Shown here: in pieces, positions 10,651-22,699 of the stretch
How positions within the stretch are numbered: position 1 is the stretch's first letter
Layout: every line of letters begins with the position of its first letter
Assembly (NCBI GenBank): GCA_029204225.1
Contig: CM055099.1
Span: 53,894,454 to 53,958,453, forward strand
Source of the DNA: Diphasiastrum complanatum
Lineage: Eukaryota > Streptophyta > Lycopodiopsida > Lycopodiales > Lycopodiaceae
Direction of reading: 5' to 3'
DNA: 64,000 bases
Program-made: the position numbers and the translations under genes
The notes under the pieces: generated by a model
The model's input: the letters and a program-made list of their open reading frames with translations, nothing else
The model's database searches: none
What the model was told of the DNA's origin: nothing

Positions 10651-11150
10651 GGTTTAATTTTTTTTTAATTCGTCGCGGACGTCGAAAAAATACGTCGTTA
10701 TAAGGTCATCGAAATTCGACGACTTTAAAATACGTCGCAGTTCGACAGGCACGATGTGTCGGACACCACAGAACCAAATTCTGGTGACGGGAACAGGTGC
10801 TGACCTGGACGTCATCTGACGTGGATGTCACAATGCGATGTCCTACGTGGACGTCGGATTGCGACGTCCAAAGATGTCGCAAACTCTCTAACGTGGCTGT
10901 CGCAATGCGACATGCTAAAATTCAGTCGGATTCCGACATCTGTAAACACAGAATGATCCCAAAATTTTACCGACGGATGTCCGACGCCCATCCGATGTCC
11001 ATCTGACGTATCCTTGGACGTCGAAATCCGACGTCCCATAAAGTTGTCGGAATCCGACGTCTGTTAACAGAATGATCAAAAAATATGTCCGACGTCTATC
11101 TGACGCGTTAGGACGTCGGATTTCGACGTCCCAAATTAGGTAAAACAAAA
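10651..11150 (+). repeat. CACTA-type subterminal palindromic repeat array
   Basis: About 500 bp are filled with variants of GGACGTCGNAATCCGACGTC, a near-palindromic 20-bp unit, and half units (GTCGGATTCCGAC, GACGTCGGATTGCGACGTC, TGTCGCAATGCGACA). It is much richer in CpG than its surroundings. Subterminal arrays of this kind are where the TNPA-type protein binds in CACTA elements such as En/Spm. The array lies at the outer side of the two transposon genes below. I do not see a terminal CACTA pentamer, so the extreme end may be lost. Confidence 0.75.
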
Positions 11151-11589
11151 TAAAAAATGCGTAAAAAAACAGCACATGCATTTTTCTCAGGGTGTTCTTG
11201 GAGTTGAGTTCTTGGAGAAGCGATGTTCGTGAATTGTTTTTAAAACAATATTTTTGAGTTGCATTCAACATATGGATCAAACAACAAACTAAGCATGAGG
11301 TACTTTTCAATCTTAAACTACTTTTCATTTTATATTTTATTGCATTATTTCATGTTCATTATGAATGACAATACTTCATGCATTACTTCATGGCAATATT
11401 TTATTGCAATACTTCGTGTTCAATATGCTTTGTACACGTCATAAATTTCATTTAGAATTTTAGATATAATATTGATTGTTGTTTTGAAATCCGACATTTC
11501 TTAGTTGATTATTAATGTATTACAAAATTGGTGTTTTAATGTCGCACGAGTCTTTCTAGATCTAACATCAACTAAAACTTATAAACCTA

Positions 11590-12579
11590 ATCTACTCGTC
11601 GTCGTCGTGACGTCCAGTCTGCATGAACACAAGCAAACAAACTACATTAATATTTAATACTTGATCGTATTAAATTAAATAAAATTGACGTCGAAATACA
11701 AACCACATTAGTATAAATACAAAAACTAGTACTTACATTTGGAGGATGACCCTCGCTCTTTAGTTTGTCGACTAATGTGTTGTATGATTCTTAGAAGGCA
11801 AATTTGTACTCCTCCTTAGTTGACAGACGTCCATAGTCAGCCAACTATCCATGCATTCAATTGAAGTTGAAATTAATTTAGGGCTACGTTGAAGCAGCTA
11901 GTCATAATGCATATCAAATAATAAAAGCATATAAAGTCAAAGATAAACTATAAGAGTAGTGTAAGTTCACTTACCATGCTTACTTGCAATCCCGTCTTTT
12001 CACTTGAGCCCAACCTAGGATTGCCTATCCCATGCATCCTAGTGGCCGCAACATCTTTTTGAATCTTCTATTTATCTGGTGTTCGTTCATCCGCTTTTAC
12101 ACGGTTCCAATCACTTCTTGAACACCAGGAAGGCTTGGATTGCCTGTCCCTATAAGCTCGTCATGCCATATCACGACGATGCCTAATCCATAAGCTCATA
12201 TACTTTCCTTCTCCTCGAATTCCTCTTCTTGTTGGAATTTGTCATGAAGGGTACCAATAACCTGTCATTTATCGGCGGCAGGTTCTTCGGACCATTCACT
12301 AAATAATCTGTCGCCAAAATGACGTTGGCATAAAGAATAGAGTCAGTCGAAAACCACCCTTCCTTTTCTATTGGCAATTATATTGCCTTGAGGATCCACG
12401 TCATGATAAGAATTTGTGGATGACTCTTCGGTGGGGGCGGGAGCCGCGGCCTCTTGTGAGGGACCACCCTCATTTTGGCTAAGCATATTTTGCAGTTGTG
12501 TTCTTTGCTCGGGAGTTAATGATTCATATAAATTTTTTACAAAGTCTCCCGAGCTTTCACCACTGCCTGGCCTCGACAT
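11590..12579 (-). pseudogene. CACTA accessory (TNPA-like, Ptta/En/Spm family) gene, broken
   Basis: From a plausible start at 12579 (MSRPGSGESSGDFVKNLYES) the minus strand gives an N-terminal Ser/Gln/Pro/Ala region. It continues with GWFSTDSILYANVILATDYL after a frameshift near 12360, then a central region (SDWNRVKADERTPDK, ATRMHGIGNPRLGSS), and ends with LSTKEEYKFAF followed by SYNTLVDKLKSEGHPPN near 11750. The layout matches plant transposase-24 type CACTA proteins, which bind subterminal repeats. At least two stops and one frameshift make it non-functional. It is transcribed away from the TNP2 gene, toward the repeat array. The family call rests on motif memory. Confidence 0.6.
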
Positions 12580-13239
12580 GATTACTACATTCATAAACAT
12601 ACAATACATTACAATAAACCCTAATATATTGAAATGAAGTAGAAAAGAAAATTGATTACAAAACTTTAATGCATATTGGAGTGGGACTTTTATACCTGTG
12701 TTAACAAAAGGAGAGAGATATGCGTGTAGAGCTCGAACTTGCACCAAGATTGGCATAAGAATAATGTAAGCGACAATGTATAAGAATAGGTATATCTAAA
12801 AATTAAAACATTAGAATCATACAATAATTTTATGTTATTTGTGTTTTGTACTTGTGCATATATGCAGTTTATCACAACGAGATGAATTACATTCAGATCA
12901 GTCTAGTGATGAAGACAATACTCAAGTTAACAGGGTAAGTAATAAACATGCATGTGTTCTTGTTCATACACTCCTCTATATCCTGGAGCATCCATTTCGA
13001 GACTAGCTACGTCAATTCTTATTCTAAACCTTCAAGCAACATACAAATGGAGTGATTGTAGCGTGACATCTTTATTCGTATACTTAACGCATAACACAAC
13101 TATTATACTTTATAGCATATTTACATTAAGTTAATGTTTTTCTTTTCTAACAACTCACATTGCTCTTTTTTTAAGTTGTTGCATCGAATACTTTCAAAAG
13201 AAAATGTGATACCTAAAACACGAAAAGAAGCATGAAAGA

Positions 13240-14915
13240 TGATGACCGTGCTTGGAATGGATTACGACACAATACATGCATGTCCAAAAGACCATGTTCT
13301 ATATAGAGCTGAGCATTCAGAAAAGCTTCAATGTCCAGTGTGTAACACTTTACGTTTTTGAGATGACGTACAAGGGGATAAAGTGCCACGAAAAGTGTTA
13401 CGACATTTTCCATTATCCCACGATTGCAACGTTTATTTCGATGTAAATCTTTGGCACAACTAATGGATTGGCATGTCAAAAATCGATCTACGAATGATGT
13501 GATGCGAGTACCAAGTGATTCACCTGCATGGAAACATATTGAAGACCAATGGCCCGAGTTTCAAAATGCACCTTGTAATTTGAGATTTGGCCTTGCTATG
13601 GATGTCGTAAATCCTTTTAGCGTTCAAGTGTCAACTTGGTCCACATGGCCAGTTGTGCTCATTAATTACAACATACCTCCATGGTTGAGTATTAAAACGG
13701 GGGACACTTGTTATTGGCTTTATTGATTCCAGGAAAGTACAAGGCCAAGAACATGGATGTGTATCTTGCACCTTTGATCGATGAATTGTGCATTCTTTGG
13801 AATGGTATTCACGCTTACGACATCTCGAGACCTTTACAGCAACGAAATTTTGTTGTTCGTGGAATTTTAATGTGAACGATGCATGACTACCCCGGTTTAA
13901 GCGAATGTTCAGGTATCTATATAATGAATCTAATCTATTTTAGGGTTTAACATTTGAGTATAATTAGCTAAGCTTATGTTTAATTTGGTTTATGAACTAT
14001 GCAGGTTTAACCACATCGGATTACAATGCATATTATATTTGTGGACCACTTTTGGAGGGTCGACATGGCACAAATATGTTAAAAAAAGTGGTGTACGAAA
14101 ATCATCACAAATACTTGCTGCTTGATCATCCTTTTCGAAGGCTGAATAGGCGATTTTTTGGAGGGCGAGGAGATAATCCTCTAACTACACCACCACCCCC
14201 ACTCATGGGAGTAGCGGAATGGCATGGTTAAGGGCTTAAACATCACGACGTTAATTCTTCATGGAATGAATCCATTGATGGTATGAAATGGTTGTCTATT
14301 TTTCATAAATTACCCTATTGGAGGAATTTATTGATAAACCATCTATTGGATCCTATGCACATATTAAAAAATGACGGTGAATCCCTATGGAACCACATCA
14401 TTGGCATAAAAGACAACTCCGCAGCTCGTAAAGATCTACAAGCGGCCGATGTGAAAAGACCCTATTGGATTCAATACACCAAAGGTGGAGATGAGATTCT
14501 ACCTAGCGTGCCGTGGATTCTTACAAAAGAGCAACTCTCATATGTTAAACATGTCATAAAACAAATGAGAACTCCAATAGGCTATGCACATTCTTTATGC
14601 AAGTCATTTACCAAAGATGGTAAATTAAGTGGATTGAAGTCACATGATTGGCATAAGATGTTGCAATTCATACTTCCACTTTCTATTCGAGGTCTCTTCA
14701 ACGATGACGTATGAAATATGCTTTACAATTTGTCATCGATAATAAGGTTTGTATATTTTTTTAAGCACTTGTATAAATATGTGATATTTTAATTTTTTTA
14801 TGTGTTAAACAACCTAATGTACTATCAATCTTGCAGGTGGATTTCCTCAAAAGAAGTGAAAATTAGTGAATTGGATTCCATGAAAATCCAAATGATTGAA
14901 AGGGTATGTTTGTTG
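13240..14915 (+). pseudogene. CACTA TNP2-type transposase, exons with two introns, truncated
   Basis: Visible TNP2 blocks in order: LGMDYDTIHACPKDHVLY with a CPVC pair (13245-13350); LFRCKSLAQLMDWH; SPAWKHIEDQWPEF; RFGLAMDVVNPF and WPVVLINYNIPPWL (13424-13710); MDVYLAPLIDELCILW (13752-); HDYPGLSECSG; LLLDHPFRRLNRRF (to about 14155); LPYWRNLLINHLLDPMHILK (14310-); LSGLKSHDWHKMLQFILPLSIRG (to 14700); and WISSKEVKISELDSMKIQMI (14837-14900). Two GT-AG introns fit exactly at 13913-14004 and 14747-14836. Damage: frameshifts near 13370-13430 and 13720, a TGA after FNDDV where Trp is expected (14712-14714), and loss of the C-terminus at about 14915, where the LTR of element C begins. TNP2 cuts and pastes the element. 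Confidence 0.9.
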
Positions 14916-14919
14916 GAAA

Positions 14920-15536
14920 GAGATCAAGATTGATCAAAGAACTGATTACTTGAAAAATCTAAGGCAAGAACACAATGGCATACAACAGACTAAAAAAACT
15001 AACTTCTCACTATGAAAAATGAATGTCAGAAATAATTCTAAGTACTCAGTATGGGAAAAACAGGCTGCTCTCAGGTAGAGAGAGAAAATCAAAGCTTTAC
15101 AACTTAGGTAGAGAGAGAATGACCAAAATACTAAAATCTCAATATTCACAATATGGCAGTGGAGTTGCATGGAAAGTCCACTTAACTCAGTTAACTCAAC
15201 TAATAGGGATCCACATGTATAACTGCATGCATGGATATTGCATGTACTACATGTCAATTCTCAAAATTGCCTAGACATGTGTAGATCACAAAAACTACTT
15301 TGCATGTTGCATGCACTGATTGCATGTGGCTTGCATGCACACTGAATGACATTGCATGTTATCTAAACTTTTGCATGACATCAAATTTGAATCTACCTAA
15401 CTCAAACTTGACCTATTCTAGAAGGTTATGTGCTCAATTCACATACCTTTATGTACAATAAAGTTTACAAATGGAAATAACACGGTCATGCCTCAAAACT
15501 CGAGATAGGAAGATATTATTTTACTAATCTTCACAC
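14920..15536 (-). repeat. 3' LTR of copia element C
   Basis: On the minus strand the purine tract AAGGAGGAG is followed by TGTGAAGATTAG at about 15536, the LTR start. The segment down to about 14920 shares the GCTGCTCTC...GGTAGAGAGAGAA block (15060-15120) with the LTR of element A. Its left edge is where TNP2 coding stops; the exact terminus and target duplication are unresolved. It shows that C inserted into the TNP2 gene. Confidence 0.72.
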
Positions 15537-16410
15537 TCCTCCTTAAAATATATGTTCCTATCCAATATAGACTTTGGAATTTGGCCACGGTTAATCCTCA
15601 TCTTGACAAACACATTCTTGAGCAATGGCTTGGTGAGAAGATCTGCAACATAATTTGAAGATCCAACATGCTCCAATAAGGTCTCTCTCCAAATAACTTT
15701 TTCTCTTAAAAAATGATGAGCTACCTCGAAATGTTTTCTCCTTGCATGGACCATAGGATTATTTGCAAGAGCTTGAGCTAAAATGTTATCATTCTTGATA
15801 ATTGGAAGGTCTTCATCTCCATAACACTTTAGCTCCAAGAGTAGCCTTTTGGTCTATAAAACCTCTTTTGTTGTGGTTGTAAGAGATTTGTATTCAGCTT
15901 CACAAGATGATAAGGATATAGTTGCTTGCTTCTTTGATAGCCAAGAAACTAGATTCCCTCCTAAAAAAACTGTATAAGCACTTATGGATTTCCTATTCAG
16001 CCTGTCTTCTGCAAAATCTAAATCTGAAAAAGCAACCAAAGTCAGATCTTCTCCTTTGTAGATTAATCCATAGTCTAAGGTAGAAGATATATATCTCAAG
16101 ATTCTTTTAGCCAACTTCCAGTGATGTATCTTTGGATCCTGCGTGTGTTGACTTAGCTTATGCACACTAAAGCTTAGATCAGGCCTAGTCACTGTTAACC
16201 ATATAAGTGAGCCAATAAGACTCCTATAAAGAGTGATGTCCACAAAGGATTTTTCATCATCTTTCATAGGAACTTTTACAATGTGCTCCATTGGTGTATC
16301 TATGCCTTTACAGTTTTCCATTTGGAATTTCTTGAGCATGGAAAGTGCATATCTACTTTGACTTATAAAGGCATGACCTTTCCAGAAGTCAATCTCAAGG
16401 CCTAAAATAT

Positions 16411-16425
<15 letters not shown>
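15524..16425 (-). pseudogene. Ty1/copia element C: RT C-terminus and RNase H
   Basis: The minus-strand frame 15854-16456 reads LLHYILGLEIDFWKG, YALSMLKKFQMENCKGIDTP, IGSLIWLTVTRPDLSFSVHK and SLSSCEAEYKSLTTTTKEVL. It continues after a stop into 15524-15838 with the tail HFLREKVIWRETLLEHVG and VADLLTKPLLKN. These are RT connection, RNase H and the polyprotein C-terminus, ending beside the 3' LTR. The upstream edge at about 16420 is a deletion junction joining RT directly to integrase; RT fingers and palm with YVDD are gone. Confidence 0.88.
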
Positions 16426-18104
<1,679 letters not shown>

Positions 18105-19926
18105 TCACATAGGCTCCTATTTTTCCTCTCGGCCACCCCATTTTGTTGTGGGGTGTAGGAACAAGTAAACTCTCTCTTAATGCCATTGCTCTCACAAAAT
18201 TATCTGATCCTATTGGAGATATATTCTCCTCCATTATCACATCTTAAACCTTTAATGCAAGAACTAAGTTGTTTTTCCACTAGAGACTTAAACTTTACAA
18301 AAGCTTCATATACAAGGCCTTTCTTAGACAATAAATCTATCCAAGTGAATGTAGTACAATCATCTATGAAAGTCACATACGTTAAGGCACCTCCATTACT
18401 TTGATGAGAAAAAGCATGTACATATGAATGAATAATATCCAAGGGTGAAGTAGATCTTGAAAAAGATCTCTTGTTGGATGTCTTGTGTGACTTTGCAAGC
18501 CCACATGCCTCACGCACTTTGCCACACTTTGTGAATGATTTTGGTAGGCCGAGGGCTAGCTCCTTTGAGGCTATGGATTCCAATGATTGACGATTAGGAT
18601 GGCCTAATCTTTTGTGCCAAAACTCCACTTGAGTCATCTCCTCCCTAACCATATTCACACTTTCAATGGCCACATTAGCATCCAACTTAAAAAGCCTTCC
18701 TTGCTTAATGCCACTAGCTTTGTGCTTATCATGTTTCAAGATGGAACACACTCCATTCTTGAAATGTACATCTAGTCCATTATCCATTAGTTGACCAACA
18801 CTAAGCAAATTTTTGGTAATGGATGGAACATACAAAACATTATCAAGATCTATCCTTTTAGATGATCCTAAGCATAATGGAATAGATCCTATGCCATATA
18901 TCTTACATTCTTGATCACTGGCAATGTAAATTGATTTCTTAGAATCATTACAAGAAAGTAAAGTGGAAAAGAAATGCTTGTTGAATGACATGTGGGAACT
19001 AGCCCCACTATCAATCCACCATGTTTCTTTGCTTGATGTTGGTGTAGATGCGACCATCAAGGGTGTGTTGAAGCCATCCTCTTCATCCTCTTGTGCAAGA
19101 TTTTTATGATCCTCATTGCCTTGTGAGATCTTCTTCTTATAGCATTCAAAAGCAAAGTGTCCTTTCTTTTCACAAAAGAAACACTTTAGCTTAGCTTTGT
19201 CCTTGATCTTTCCTTTGGAGGTAGATCCACCATCCTTGACCTCGGCCTCCTTGCCTTGGTTCTTCTTGAATGGGTGAGTCTTCTTCTTGTCCTTTGATGT
19301 AAAGTTTGATTTCTCATCACCACCATGTAGTGACAAAGACCCCATTCTTTCCTTGAGGTGTAGAATTCTACTCTCCTCGGCCACAAGAACATTATCCAAC
19401 TTATCTATAGAAGGAAGTTGGTTTTGAATAGCAAAATATTGGACTAGATTAGTGAACTCATCACCTAGTCCATTCAATATCACTTGTACTAGTTCTTTGT
19501 CTCGGATCTTGTCTCCAATAGATCCCAATTCTTTGTTTAAAGACTTTATCCTTAGGACATATTCTTGTCCACTTTCTCCACTTCTCTTCATGCTTTGGAG
19601 TACTTGATTCCTTAGCATGAGTACTCTAGAAGTGTTTTTGGATTCATGGATACACTTAAATGAATCCCAAGCCTCTTTTGATGAGGCACAAGAAGCCACA
19701 AGTGGTCATTGCCTACATTCATCTTTAGACAATGTAGGGCCAATCTAGCCCTCTTCTTGTATTTTGATTGTTCTTGGAGTGCTTGAGGCTCTTCCTCAAC
19801 TCCAAGAACAATGTCATAGAGGTCATGGATTACAAATAGTAATTCCATCCTCACTTTCCAAATGGTATAGTTTGTACATATTAGCCTCTCACTAGATTCT
19901 AACAAAAAACCACCACTGGAAGACAT
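18105..19926 (-). pseudogene. Ty1/copia element D: gag, protease, integrase
   Basis: The start is MSSSGGFLLESSERL at 19926 with the 'NYTIWKVRMELL' motif. A frameshift near 19690 leads into a 499-residue open frame (18200-19699): gag core (SKNTSRVLMLRNQVLQS, ELVQVILNGLGDEF), an intact knuckle CFFCEKKGHFAFEC, protease WWIDSGASSHMSFN, GAG-pre-integrase FWHKRLGHPN, integrase IIHSYVHAF, in which the first Asp is replaced by Tyr (usual motif HSDVH), and LRCDNGGEYIS. The third acidic motif NGVAERKNRS lies near 18120-18150 in another frame. With two frameshifts and a lost first catalytic Asp, it cannot work. Confidence 0.9.
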
Positions 19927-20506
19927 TGTGAATGGTTTGCTCTATGAAATGCACAAAGATTTCTGAATTTGAATGATCTAAAGTAGACTTATTGTTCACA
20001 AAGAATCCTATAGTCTTACCCCTATCAATCTAGCCCAAGCTTGAATGATGGTAGAATAGATCTAGACAAAAATTCCTAGCAAACTCACACCAAAAAAAAC
20101 ATTCTAGCACCTTTTTGCTTGATTTCTCTTCACACACTAAGATCTGAACAAATCAGCCTTAATGATCTGATCTAATTCTTCAAAATGAAATGCTTCAATG
20201 ACTCAAACATTTATTTGATTATTAGCATTCAATGGATTGAACTAGATCTAGACAATGCACCAAAAATCATGAATTTTGGACTAGTATGCAAATTTTTGGA
20301 CCAAAAACACTATAGAGACTTGATTTGAAGGGTTTTGTATGGTTTCACATGTGTGGATAGTACACCTACAGCCCACAAATCAATATGGACCAAAAATACT
20401 GAAGCTATCACTCCCTTAGAGCTCGCCCACTCAAGTATAGCTCAAAAACAACACTATGTCAATGATTTTCACAAGTTTTATGGATCATTACATCACTCTT
20501 GTACTT
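19927..20506 (-). other. Untranslated leader of element D
   Basis: This 580-bp leader lies between the primer site and the gag ATG. Its upstream ~190 bp (20320-20506) match, in reverse complement, the leader of element K (58131-58317), including the block TCCACACATGTGAAA. No gene is seen in it. Confidence 0.7.
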
Positions 20507-20530
20507 GGCTATGATACCATGTTGATTTTT
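20507..20530 (-). promoter_or_regulatory. Primer binding site and 11-bp LTR stump of element D
   Basis: The minus strand reads TGGTATCATAGCC at 20507-20519, the tRNA-Met primer site with one change (G to A). It is preceded by AAAAATCAACA (20520-20530), which equals the last bases of the LTR of element K. The rest of the 5' LTR is missing: plus-strand integrase coding starts at 20531. Confidence 0.8.
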
Positions 20531-21180
20531 GTGGAGCTAAGATGTATGTAACTTTCATTGATGATTTTAGTAGATATTGTTGGGTATAAAGAACAAAGAT
20601 CAAGGTATAATCTCTTTTGTGAAGTTCAAGAATGCAAGGGAGAACCAATTTTTCACAAGGATAGAGTTCTTGAGGAGTGACAATGGTGGTGAGTATATCT
20701 CAACCAAGTTCAAGGCCTTTTGTGATGAGCATGGGATCAAGAGGGAGTACACAACTCCAAGGACACCTCAACAAAATGGAGTGGCCGAGAGGAAGAATAG
20801 GACATTATGTGAAGGTGCCAAAGCCATGAGGTTAGGTGCTAATCCTCCTAAACCATTTTGGGATCAAGCCTTGTTGTGTGCTAACTTTCTATGCAATAGG
20901 TGGCTGAGTGCTATATTGGATGGAAGGACACCATTTGAGATGCTATTCAAGAGGAGGCCGAGTGTCAAGTTTTTTAGAACTTTTGGATGCACTTGCTATG
21001 TCAATATAACTCTTGATGATAGGACAAAGGAGGATCCATCTTCAAGGAAATGTATATTTGTTGGATATAGTGAGGTGAGTAAAGCCTACAAGGTTTACAT
21101 TCCTACCACTATAAGGTGCTTATTGGTAGAGATGTAATTTTTTATGAGGGGAATCGACTTTTTTGTGATGAGAGAGTTGA
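20531..21180 (+). pseudogene. Ty1/copia integrase remnant (G)
   Basis: The plus strand opens with GAKMYVTFIDDFSRYCWV at 20535, has a stop, then a 186-residue frame with LRSDNGGEYISTKFKAFC, TPQQNGVAERKNRTLCEGAK, PPKPFWDQALLCANFLCNR, FRTFGCTCYVNITLDD and FVGYSEVSKAYKVY. After a frame change it continues as LIGRDVIFYEGNRLFCDERV. Two of three catalytic residues (D, E) are seen in consensus context; the first lies upstream of the truncation. There is no gag or protease in front. Confidence 0.88.
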
Positions 21181-21470
21181 GTAAGTCAAGTTAGTTAAGA
21201 GTTGATGAAGTGTCGACGAAGTCGGGTTGTCGATGGAGTTAGCATTGAAGTCGATGTCGAGTGAGTCGTTGTTGATGGAGTTGGTTGTCGAGTAAGTTGG
21301 TGAAGTTGACGATGTCAAAGATGTCAAGTAAGTCGATGATGTCGAGTTGATGGAGTAAGTTGAGTATATACATGGAGAATTCAAAGTCGATGGAGTCGGA
21401 CTTCGGACTTTGATGACTTCGATGACTTCGAAGTCGATGGAGTCGAACTTCAACAGATTTTTCAGAATGC
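21181..21470 (+). repeat. Degenerate GTCGATGGAGTCG-type minisatellite
   Basis: About 290 bp consist of variants of GTCGA(T/G)(G/A)(A/T)AGT. The perfect unit GTCGATGGAGTCG appears near 21386 and 21432 and again at 59124. In the copia frame of G it lies where the linker between integrase and RT should be. The Ser/Thr-rich open frames on the minus strand are by-products of the repeat. Confidence 0.65.
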
Positions 21471-21519
21471 TCATTATCGAATGAATTTTGGACTTGAGCA
21501 TTAAAATCCAATAGTGTCA

Positions 21520-21692
21520 CCTTAAAGGAGCTTGTATGATTTGAAGCAAGCTTCAAGGTCTTGGATTACAAGACTAAATGTCTTTGTTATTTCCATTGTA
21601 TTCATTACTAGTGAGTATGGAATCCAACTTTTTAAATAAAATTTCATGATGAAGGCACTGTACTCTTATTGCTTTACGTAGATGACATCATT
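21520..21692 (+). pseudogene. Ty1/copia RT fragment with YVDD (G)
   Basis: The plus strand gives FGLKQASRSWITRLNVFVIS, then ITSEYGIQLFK and, in a shifted frame, KFHDEGTVLLLLYVDDII at 21640-21692. This is the RT palm of a copia element in the same orientation as the integrase remnant at 20531, so it is probably the same copy with the RT fingers deleted. It ends right after YVDDI at the LTR-like sequence that follows. Confidence 0.75.
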
Positions 21693-22085
21693 TGATAAAA
21701 CTTAAAATGGTCCAACTATCTTTAAGATAGTTATGTTTAGTTAATTTAGGAGCTTTGTCTATAATTTAACAAGAGACATCATTCTAAGGATCTTTTGGCT
21801 CATTTGCAATTGAGAAAACTTAAAGCTCCATCTCCTCTTTTTCCTTTGTAAATGTGAGCCTTGGGATCTTGATCTTGCTAGGTCTCATGTGCCTCATCAC
21901 ATGAATCCATGTACTCCTGCCTCTCCATTATGAAATCCATCTCCTTTTGATCTTCTCTTTGATATGAGCTATGTGGTAGCTTGTGGTTAGTGCTCATCTT
22001 TGGTTCTCTTCAACATACGTGTGGTAGTTGCTTCCCTATTCTAGCTTGCTTGGCTTGGATTGAGAGGTATGACACATGAAATTTG
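21693..22085 (+). repeat. LTR-like segment (H)
   Basis: The segment begins TGATAAAACTTAAAATGG right after the RT fragment and ends at a clear primer site. The last bases (CACATGAAATTTG) resemble the LTR end of element A (CACGTGTGAAATTTAAC). No partner LTR was found, so the start is a guess. Confidence 0.45.
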
Positions 22086-22099
22086 TGGTATCAGAGCTT
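22086..22099 (+). promoter_or_regulatory. Primer binding site of remnant H
   Basis: TGGTATCAGAGCTT on the plus strand is an exact tRNA-Met type primer site. It is followed by about 600 bp of leader-like sequence with CACGTGTGAAAG at 22342, but no gag coding follows, so this is a truncated 5' end. Confidence 0.82.
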
Positions 22100-22699
22100 A
22101 AGATCCAATAATCATTTGCTTCAACATTATTCTCATTGTGAAAAAATCAAAGATCAAAACACATTTAGTTCATCAATGATCTTTAGCCAAATTTGGTTGC
22201 ACATCTAGAAATAGCTAGAAGATAGAAATCACTACTTTATGCATGATAGAACTTAGAAATGCATAATGATCTGATCATGAACACTGATTATGACTTAGTA
22301 TTGTCCCTTTTTGTACAGCAGCAGTATAGTACTATAAACAACACGTGTGAAAGCTAAATAACCATAAAATCAAAATTCTACACATAGAAACTCAAGATAT
22401 CATTTTTTTTTTTTCATGCTAAGCATAGCTCTTCATCATTTCAGACTGCTAAAGATAAAAAAATAATGTGTTGTTTAAATAATACAATGGACACATCTTG
22501 AAGAATAAAACTGAGACAAAAGATAGAATGACTGACATGAGGTGAGATAGTTATTGAGAAAAACTAAATAGACATTTTATCTTTCAAAAACTCTCAATGA
22601 TCAATCATGTTTTTATACTATTAAAGAAGATGATTCTAAAAAAATTCAAGATTTCGTTTTTAACAAACTTATATATTATGCATTATAGACATTTTGTAT

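Noticed and set aside
10797-11039. Overlapping ORFs on both strands with Asp/Arg-rich repeats
   Set aside because: They arise from the palindromic subterminal repeats of the CACTA element.
21142-21501. Ser/Thr-rich 119-residue minus-strand ORF resembling a mucin-like protein
   Set aside because: The composition comes from the GTCGA-type DNA repeat; the copia coding is on the plus strand.
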